A DNA stretch of 64,000 nt from Escherichia fergusonii ATCC 35469 (GTDB lineage Bacteria > Pseudomonadota > Gammaproteobacteria > Enterobacterales > Enterobacteriaceae): assembly GCF_000026225.1 (NCBI RefSeq), contig NC_011740.1, forward strand, positions 3,286,001 to 3,350,000. Reading direction: 5' to 3'. The position numbers and the translations under genes were made by a program. The notes below the pieces were generated by a model that saw only the letters and a list, made by a program, of their open reading frames with translations, was not told the DNA's origin and did not search any database. The stretch's first letter is position 1; every line of letters begins with the position of its first letter. Shown piece after piece: positions 53,750 through 64,000 of the stretch.

Positions 53750-53869
53750 ATGCCTGGCAGTTCCCTACTCTCGCATGGGGAGACCCCACACTACCATCGG
53801 CGCTACGGCGTTTCACTTCTGAGTTCGGCATGGGGTCAGGTGGGACCACCGCGCTAAGGCCGCCAGGCA
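53750..53869 (-). rRNA. rrfD: 5S ribosomal RNA (first copy)
   Basis: 120 bases, full length, following the 23S gene by about 93 bases. The ends pair as TGCCTGGCGGC / GCCAGGCA. Confidence 0.97.
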
Positions 53870-53962
53870 AATTCTGTTTCATCAGACCGCTTCTGCGTTC
53901 TGATTTAATCTGTATCAGGCTGAAAATCTTCTCTCAATCCGCCAAAACACCTTCGGCGTTGT

Positions 53963-56867
<2,905 letters not shown>

Positions 56868-57050
56868 TCACAACCCGAAGATGTTTCTTTCGACTCATCA
56901 TCGTGTTGCGAAAATTTGAGAGACTCACGAACAACTTGCGTTGTTCAGTGTTTCAATTTTCAGCTTGATCCAGATTTTTAAAGAGCAAAACTTCGCAGTG
57001 AACCTTTGCAGGTACACTCTGAAGTATTTTTTATTTAATCACTACAGAGA

Positions 57051-57126
57051 TGGTGGAGCTATGCGGGATCGAACCGCAGACCTCCTGCGTGCAAAGCAGG
57101 CGCTCTCCCAGCTGAGCTATAGCCCC
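57051..57126 (-). tRNA. alaU: tRNA-Ala (anticodon TGC)
   Basis: 76 bases with encoded CCA. The minus strand begins GGGGCTATAGCTCAGCTGG, with anticodon loop TTTGCACG. It is in the 16S-23S spacer. Confidence 0.97.
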
Positions 57127-57168
57127 ATAACATGTAGTTAAAACCTCTTCAAATTTGCGGTGCAAATT

Positions 57169-57245
<77 letters not shown>

Positions 57246-57313
57246 GTAGAGGTTTTACTGCTCATTTTCATCAGACAATCTGTGTGAGCACTGCAAAGAA
57301 CAGTTCTTTAAGG

Positions 57314-58855
<1,542 letters not shown>

Positions 58856-58982
58856 AAAAGTTTGATGCTCAAAGAATTAAACTTCGTAATGAATTACGTG
58901 TTCACTCTTGAGACTTGGTATTCATTTTTCGTCTTGCGACGTTAAGAATCCGTATCTTCGAGTGCCCACACAGATTGTCTGA

Positions 58983-58999
58983 TAAATTGTTAAAGAGCA
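58983..58999 (-). promoter_or_regulatory. boxA antitermination element
   Basis: Minus strand TGCTCTTTAACAATTTA, the conserved rrn boxA bound by NusB-S10 for rRNA antitermination, in the leader upstream of 16S. Confidence 0.92.
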
Positions 59000-59039
59000 G
59001 TTGCGACGCGGCTTTCAGCTCACTGTCGCGAGGTGGCGT

Positions 59040-59067
59040 ATATTACGCTTTCCTCTTTCAGAGTCAA
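59040..59067 (-). promoter_or_regulatory. rRNA operon promoter P2
   Basis: Minus strand -35 TTGACT (59062-59067), 16-bp spacer, -10 TAATAT (59040-59045), GC-rich discriminator. Standard rrn P2. Confidence 0.9.
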
Positions 59068-59147
59068 CCCTGAATTTCAGGATTTTTTCTCTTCGTTGTT
59101 CCGACCATCTTGTGAAGTGTTTCACATTGTCGTCTCAACGGAGGCGC

Positions 59148-59175
59148 ATTATAGGGATCCCATTTTTTTGCACAA
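59148..59175 (-). promoter_or_regulatory. rRNA operon promoter P1 with UP element
   Basis: Minus strand -35 TTGTGC (59170-59175), 16-bp spacer, -10 TATAAT (59148-59153), followed by the GCGCC discriminator used in stringent control. The A/T tracts at 59176-59215 form the UP element, and Fis sites are expected up to about 59280. Confidence 0.9.
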
Positions 59176-59327
59176 GTACTTTTTTGATCTTTTTTTCTGT
59201 TTGTTGTTTTTTCACCCTTTTTGCTGCATTCGCACACAAAACGGTGCTTTTTTGCATACTAAAAGACTTGCACAAGGCCAATAATGCACCCAAAGTCATT
59301 AGTAAATCATTTATTGTTGAGGTAAGT

Positions 59328-59882
59328 ATGTCTGATGTTTTACGCCCATACCGCGATCTTTTTCCACAAATCGGTCAGCGCGTAATGATCGACGATAGTA
59401 GTGTAGTGATCGGTGACGTTCGTTTGGCTGATGATGTGGGGATCTGGCCACTCGTTGTGATTCGTGGTGATGTACATTATGTACAGATTGGAGCACGCAC
59501 CAATATCCAGGATGGCAGTATGTTGCATGTCACCCATAAGTCCTCATACAACCCAGATGGCAACCCATTAACCATTGGCGAAGATGTCACTGTTGGTCAT
59601 AAGGTGATGCTCCACGGCTGTACCATTGGCAATCGAGTGTTGGTTGGGATGGCATCAATTTTACTTGATGGTGCAATAGTAGAAGATGATGTGATGATTG
59701 GTGCGGGTAGCCTGGTCCCACAAAATAAACGGCTGGAGAGCGGATATCTGTATCTCGGTAGCCCCGTCAAACAGATCCGCCCATTAAGTGATGAAGAGAA
59801 GGCCGGGTTACGCTATTCCGCGAATAACTACGTGAAATGGAAGGACGAGTATCTGGATCAGGGTAACCAAACCCAACCTTGA
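59328..59882 (+). CDS. yrdA: YrdA, gamma-carbonic-anhydrase-like hexapeptide protein
   Basis: 184 residues from the ATG at 59328, preceded by TTGAGGTAAG; upstream in-frame ATG codons lie inside the rRNA promoters and are rejected. Left-handed beta-helix of hexapeptide repeats (about 25-150) with metal-ligand histidines in NIQDGSMLHVTH and TVGHKVMLHGC. It is a gamma-CA fold trimer whose activity is uncertain. The gene is divergent from the rRNA operon and its end overlaps convergent yrdB by 25 bases. Confidence 0.95.
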   Translation: MSDVLRPYRDLFPQIGQRVMIDDSSVVIGDVRLADDVGIWPLVVIRGDVHYVQIGARTNIQDGSMLHVTHKSSYNPDGNPLTIGEDVTVGHKVMLHGCTIGNRVLVGMASILLDGAIVEDDVMIGAGSLVPQNKRLESGYLYLGSPVKQIRPLSDEEKAGLRYSANNYVKWKDEYLDQGNQTQP

Positions 59883-60115
59883 TCATCTTCGCTTTGATCC
59901 TGAATCAAGCTTTCTGCTTCTTCTTCCAGGTCCCAGCGATGCTGACGAAAACTCGCTAACCACTGTTCTGGCGTATCTCCTGCAAAGCGGTTCGCCAGAC
60001 TCTCTCCAGTAATAGCGCAAGTGAGCTGCATACCATTTACAAGAGCGGGAAAACAAACGCATTTTTTACTCTCGTTCCACTCTTCCCTGTCCGGAAACTG
60101 GATGGCCTGATTCAC
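59858..60115 (-). CDS. yrdB: YrdB, DUF1488 protein
   Basis: 85 residues, DUF1488. No catalytic motif is visible. Its ATG overlaps the aroE stop codon by four bases (ATGA type), so it is translationally coupled to aroE. Function unknown. Confidence 0.92.
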   Translation of the reverse strand: MNQAIQFPDREEWNESKKCVCFPALVNGMQLTCAITGESLANRFAGDTPEQWLASFRQHRWDLEEEAESLIQDQSEDDQGWVWLP

Positions 60116-60930
60116 GCGGACAACTCCTCCTGCAATTGCTTTATAACTGGTTCTATGTCAGGCAGAACACCGTGCCAGAGAAGAAAGGCATGAGCCGCCT
60201 GTGCCACCAGCATCCCCAATCCATCCGCATTACGCTTTGAACCTCGCAGCTCACACCATGCCAGAAAAGGTGTTTTTCCTTTCTGATAGAACATGTCATA
60301 GCAACACATGCCTGAATGAATGAGCGATGCCGGGATCGCGGGAATATCACCACTGATGCCACTGGATGTTGCATTAATAATGAGATCGAACTCATGCCCC
60401 TCCAGTTCGTCCATACCCAACGCCTGAATACTGCCCGTGTGCGCAAACAATTTAGCCAACTCTTCCGCGCGGGATACCGTCCGATTAGTGATTGTCACCG
60501 CGCAGTCCAGAGAAAGGAGTGGAAGTAATACACCACGAGACGCCCCACCAGCGCCGATGAGTAGAATACGTAAACCAGGGCGGATAAAAGACAGACGTTC
60601 CAGATCGCTTAACAAGCCTACGCCATCGGTATTGTCACCCAGCAGGCGTCCATCTTCTAACCGTTTGAGGGTATTAACAGCACCAGCCAACGCTGCCCGT
60701 TCAGTAAGTTCATCAGCTCTGGCAAAGGCCTCTTCTTTAAAAGGCACCGTCACATTCGCTCCTTTACCACCAGCACTAAAGAAAGCGTTCAGTGTGTTAA
60801 TGAAATCATTGATAGGTGCCAGCACGCGCCCATAGGGATGTTCAATATTCAATTGCTGAGCAAATTGCTGATGAATGAATGGCGATTTGCTGTGGGCTAT
60901 TGGATTACCAAAAACAGCATAGTTTTCCAT
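60112..60930 (-). CDS. aroE: Shikimate dehydrogenase
   Basis: 272 residues starting MENYAVFGNPIAHSKSP; an earlier in-frame start nine codons upstream is rejected. The shikimate-binding SKSP and catalytic lysine in NVTVPFKEEAF (about 65), and the NADP loop IGAGGASRGVLLPL (about 125-138) with NRT, are present. It reduces 3-dehydroshikimate to shikimate with NADPH. It follows tsaC by four bases. Confidence 0.98.
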   Translation of the reverse strand: MENYAVFGNPIAHSKSPFIHQQFAQQLNIEHPYGRVLAPINDFINTLNAFFSAGGKGANVTVPFKEEAFARADELTERAALAGAVNTLKRLEDGRLLGDNTDGVGLLSDLERLSFIRPGLRILLIGAGGASRGVLLPLLSLDCAVTITNRTVSRAEELAKLFAHTGSIQALGMDELEGHEFDLIINATSSGISGDIPAIPASLIHSGMCCYDMFYQKGKTPFLAWCELRGSKRNADGLGMLVAQAAHAFLLWHGVLPDIEPVIKQLQEELSA

Positions 60931-60934
60931 TATG

Positions 60935-61507
60935 TTACCCCTGTCGAAACAGTTCACCCGTCAGGGCATCGCGGATTTCTGAAGGATTTAAACGCCCTCC
61001 CGTTTCACCAGGCACAACCGGGAACGCTGCGCCAAATTGTGCGCGAACTTCGTCTACTGTTCGACAAGGCGGCAATCCACTCAAGTTGGCACTGGTAGAA
61101 ACCAGCGGTTTACCATAAGCCTGGCACAAAGCAACCACCAACGGATGGTCGGTGACTCGTACAGCAAGCGAATCAAAGCGGCCTGTCAACCAGCGCGGTG
61201 TTGTCGCAGGCGCGGGAAAGACAAAGGTGACGGGACCTGGCCAGCGAGAAAAAATGGTTTCACGCTGCGCATCAGTCAGCATGCAGTCATCAATATAGGG
61301 TTTAAGCTGCTCGTAATTTGCCGCGATTAAAATCAGCCCCTTATCAACCGGACGCTGTTTTAGTTCCAACAGTCTCATCACTGCTGTTTCGCTATCAGGA
61401 TCGCACCCGACACCGAAAACGGCTTCCGTGGGATAGGCGATGACACGTTCTTCATTGAGGACATCTATCGCAGCTGCGATAGCGTCTCCTTGCAGGTTAT
61501 TATTCAC
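60935..61507 (-). CDS. tsaC: TsaC (YrdC), threonylcarbamoyl-AMP synthase
   Basis: 190 residues from a GTG start (VNNNLQGDAIAAAI), the form known for the E. coli protein; a longer GTG-initiated frame overlapping yrdD is less likely. The Sua5/YciO/YrdC motifs LKQRPVDKGLI and STSANLSG are present. It makes the threonylcarbamoyl-adenylate needed for t6A37 in tRNAs and is essential. Confidence 0.96.
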   Translation of the reverse strand: MNNNLQGDAIAAAIDVLNEERVIAYPTEAVFGVGCDPDSETAVMRLLELKQRPVDKGLILIAANYEQLKPYIDDCMLTDAQRETIFSRWPGPVTFVFPAPATTPRWLTGRFDSLAVRVTDHPLVVALCQAYGKPLVSTSANLSGLPPCRTVDEVRAQFGAAFPVVPGETGGRLNPSEIRDALTGELFRQG

Positions 61508-61511
61508 GTTA

Positions 61512-62054
61512 TTATTCCGCCGAAACCGGCTTTCCACATTGTTTACTGGCACAAAAGTGTTTTACACCCTGCGCGGTTTTCTTTTCGATGAGTAGCGGAT
61601 AATGACACTCAGGGCATTCTCCGGCTATAGGTTTGAAGTTAATGGCAAATTGACACTCCGGGTAGCGATCACAGGAATGAAATGTTTTGCCATAACGGGA
61701 GCGGCGCTGGACCAGATGGCCCGTCCGACATTGAGGACAGGTAATTGCTGTTTCGTCCGGTTTATCGATAAGTTCGGTATGTTCGCATTCAGGATACTTA
61801 CTGCAACCAACAAACATACCAAAGCGCCCCTGGCGTAAGACCAGATTTGCGCCGCATGCAGGGCAAATCTGTCCCTCCAGAACTTTGACGATATGTCCAT
61901 CCGCTGAAGATTTCAGAGGACGGACGTAGTCACACGCCGGATACTGTGAGCATCCAAGAAACGGACCGTGTTTCCCGGATCGAATAACCAGTTCAGCCCC
62001 GCACTTTGGGCAGGACTCATTATTACGCACCGTGAACAGTGCTGATTTCGCCAT
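61512..62054 (-). CDS. yrdD: YrdD, topoisomerase-like zinc-finger protein
   Basis: 180 residues built of four repeated C4 zinc-ribbon modules (CPKCG...C, CPACG...C, CPQC...C, CPEC...C) like the C-terminal domains of topoisomerase I, without the catalytic part. It probably binds DNA; its role is not established. Immediately upstream of tsaC in the same operon. Confidence 0.94.
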   Translation of the reverse strand: MAKSALFTVRNNESCPKCGAELVIRSGKHGPFLGCSQYPACDYVRPLKSSADGHIVKVLEGQICPACGANLVLRQGRFGMFVGCSKYPECEHTELIDKPDETAITCPQCRTGHLVQRRSRYGKTFHSCDRYPECQFAINFKPIAGECPECHYPLLIEKKTAQGVKHFCASKQCGKPVSAE

Positions 62055-62082
62055 AACAACTTATGCTGAATTAAAGAAATGA

Positions 62083-62556
62083 TTAATGCAGCATACCTTC
62101 ATTCACTTCAAAGAGTAATTCTTCCATTTGCTGGTACGCATTTTCGCAGCCCGGAATATTGAACAACACCATCAGGATTACCCATTTCAGGTCTTCCAGG
62201 TCGAACTCAGCGGTATCCAGCGCGAGCACTCGCTCTATCACCATTTCACGGGTTTCAAGGTTAAGCACCTGAATTTGCTCAAGGAAAAGCAGAAAACCAC
62301 GACAGCTGGCATCCAGTCTTTCACACTCTTCAGGGGTATAAATACGCATGGAGAGTGGATCAGAGGCCAGTTGCATCGGTTCTGCCAGTCCTTCCTGATA
62401 ATCCGCAAGCTTTTCCAGCCAAAGCAGGGCATTGTAGATATCTTCTCGATCAAATCCTGCGTCGGTAAGATCCTGTTCAAGTTTGTCCTGATCCACACGC
62501 AACTCAGCTTCTGTGTGAATATAGGTTTCAAACAAATACATTAGTACGTCGAACAT
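62083..62556 (-). CDS. smg: Smg, DUF494 protein
   Basis: 157 residues, acidic and mainly helical. It is conserved next to dprA and topA-like genes in gammaproteobacteria. It overlaps the end of dprA by 29 bases. Function unknown. Confidence 0.93.
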
Positions 62557-63652
62557 GGCATGCCCTCCTCAATCGGACATAGCCGCCGGGTACAGCTGCG
62601 ATCCATCCTGCTAACTCCAGTTCGAGTAGTTGAGTAACTACCTCTGGCACAGGTTGGCCGGCACGTTCAGCGACGACGTCAACAGGTGTTACCTCATCTC
62701 CTACGTTAGCCAGGAGCTCAGGAAATGGCAATGCCACGTCTTCCTGATCTGGTGAATAAAATGAATTTTCAGGCGCGTCTGGCAACCAGTGCAATCCAAA
62801 TTGCAAGTTTTCCAGAATTTCTTCCGGTTCCGTCACAAGAATCGCACCTTGTTTTATTAACCAGTGAGGCCCTTCGCTTCCCGGATTCCCTATTGGACCT
62901 GGCAAGGCAAAAACTTCTCGCCCCTGTTCAAGCGCACAACGCGCTGTCACCAGCGAACCACTGCGCAAAGCAGCTTCCACCACAAGTACACCTTTACTTA
63001 GACCACTGATAATGCGATTTCTTCGCGGGAAATTGTAAGCAAGAGGTGGAACATCGAGGGGAAATTCCGAGACGAGAGCTCCGCCATGTTCAAGCAGACT
63101 GGTAGCCAGCCGGGCATGGCGGCGGGGATGAATGGTATTAAGTCCATTCCCCAATACAGCAATGCTGACGCCATTCACCTGCAAGGCCGCTTTATGCGCC
63201 ACACCATCGATTCCTCGCGCCAGTCCACTCGTAATTGTCACTCCACGCGTCGCCAGAGTTTCGCAAAATAATCGTCCCCAGCGTTCGCCATACCATGAAT
63301 GCGCCCGACTCCCCACTACAGCAAGCTGAAATGAATGCAATGCGCGCAGTTCTCCAGCAACAAACAGCGCACCGGGGTAATCTGCTGTCGCCAGAAGTTG
63401 GGAAGGATAAAATTCACTATCCGCTGAGATTAAATGATGGTTTGGTTGATTCAACCAACAAAGTGAGCTCTCAATACTCTTTGGCGGAAATGAAAGAAAG
63501 CGTTGTGCCTGCCGCAATGTAAGCCCTGTTTGCTGCAATACAACCGCATCAATATGCGACTGTTTTGCCAGCCAGTGAGCTATACGGACCATATCATCGC
63601 CGTACAAGCTGCTGACGCTCATTAAACGCAGCCAAATTTCTGTATCGACCAT
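62528..63652 (-). CDS. dprA: DprA (Smf), DNA-processing chain A
   Basis: 374 residues. An N-terminal SAM-like domain (about 1-70), a Rossmann-fold single-strand DNA-binding core with [26 protein letters not shown] and [11 protein letters not shown] (about 110-250), and a C-terminal winged-helix domain (about 310-365) are seen. It loads RecA on incoming single strands in transformable bacteria; its function in Escherichia is unclear. The gene is divergent from def. Confidence 0.96.
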
Positions 63653-63781
63653 CCTTATCTCCCTGCCATAAGCAGCCTTAGCAATCTTTGCGATTGGTCA
63701 GTGATGCTGTCAATCAGAGGGGGATTTGTCTAGAATAGAAGAAATAATCTTTCTAACTCCTGAACACATCTCTGGAGATTT
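63653..63781. promoter_or_regulatory. dprA-def divergent promoter region
   Basis: 129 bases between the two start codons. On the plus strand TAGAAT (63732-63737) is a fair -10 for def; GGAGATTT just before the ATG is the ribosome binding site. Confidence 0.5.
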
Positions 63782-64000
63782 ATGTCAGTTTTGCAAGTGT
63801 TACATATTCCGGACGAGCGGCTTCGCAAAGTTGCTAAACCGGTAGAAGAAGTGAATGCAGAAATTCAGCGTATCGTCGATGATATGTTCGAGACGATGTA
63901 CGCAGAAGAAGGTATTGGCCTGGCGGCAACCCAGGTTGATATCCATCAACGTATCATTGTTATTGATGTTTCGGAAAACCGTGACGAACGGCTGGTGTTA
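63782..64000 (+). CDS. def: Peptide deformylase (5' part, cut by the window edge)
   Basis: The first 73 codons are present, starting [20 protein letters not shown]. The first active-site motif GIGLAATQV (about residues 43-51) is visible; the later EGCLS and HEFDH metal-binding motifs lie beyond the window. It removes the formyl group from new proteins and in E. coli is followed by fmt. Confidence 0.97.

Noticed and set aside
59001..59327. Open frame extending yrdA upstream by about 109 residues
   Set aside because: It runs through the rRNA P1/P2 promoters and UP element; the known YrdA start with a good ribosome binding site is at 59328.

Overview
This 64 kb window is chromosomal core DNA from a member of the genus Escherichia. 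The gene order is that of the E. coli nanR to def interval: sspBA, rpsI-rplM, zapE, zapG, degQS, mdh, argR, aaeXAB, tldD, yhdP, rng, mreBCD, csrD, accBC, panF, prmA, dusB-fis, acrEF, yhdWXYZ, an rRNA operon matching rrnD, and yrdA to def. The proteins are near-identical to my recollection of the K-12 versions, apart from more diverged YhdJ and AcrS. Several layout features differ from K-12, so this is probably a non-K-12 lineage (another Escherichia species, a cryptic clade or a divergent E. coli). I cannot name the species from sequence alone.

Layout. 1-7.9 kb: nanR, sspBA, the S9/L13 operon, zapE, zapG and the periplasmic proteases degQ and degS. dcuD, which separates nanR from sspB in K-12, is absent. 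7.9-12.7 kb: an accessory block between degS and mdh. It holds a decayed membrane-protein remnant, a two-subunit Fe-S hydro-lyase of the tartrate dehydratase/class I fumarase type, an SLC13/DASS-type dicarboxylate transporter and two overlapping GntR/FCD regulators. This resembles the Salmonella d-tartrate locus without its oxaloacetate decarboxylase genes. A good sigma70 promoter with a palindromic operator-like site lies before the transporter. 12.7-32.4 kb: mdh, argR, yhcN, yhcO, the aromatic-acid efflux operon with its regulator, tldD, yhdP, rng, yhdE (maf), mreBCD and csrD. 32.5-42.9 kb: acuI, then msrPQ (elsewhere on the K-12 map), accBC, yhdT-panF, prmA, dusB-fis, yhdJ and yhdU. 43-53.3 kb: acrS/acrEF, yhdV, and an amino-acid ABC transporter operon (yhdWXYZ) with an apparently intact binding-protein gene behind a consensus sigma54 promoter and NtrC-like sites. 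53.3-59.2 kb: an rRNA operon on the minus strand (16S, tRNA-Ile, tRNA-Ala, 23S, 5S, tRNA-Thr, second 5S) with P1/P2 promoters, boxA and T1/T2 terminators. 59.3-64 kb: yrdA, then yrdB-aroE-tsaC-yrdD and smg-dprA on the minus strand, and the start of def.

Working logic. The accessory block would import a C4 hydroxy-dicarboxylate and dehydrate it to oxaloacetate (if the substrate is tartrate) right beside mdh, which reduces oxaloacetate to malate. The yhdWXYZ region looks like a functional nitrogen-scavenging module. I found no CRISPR array, prophage or complete insertion sequence.
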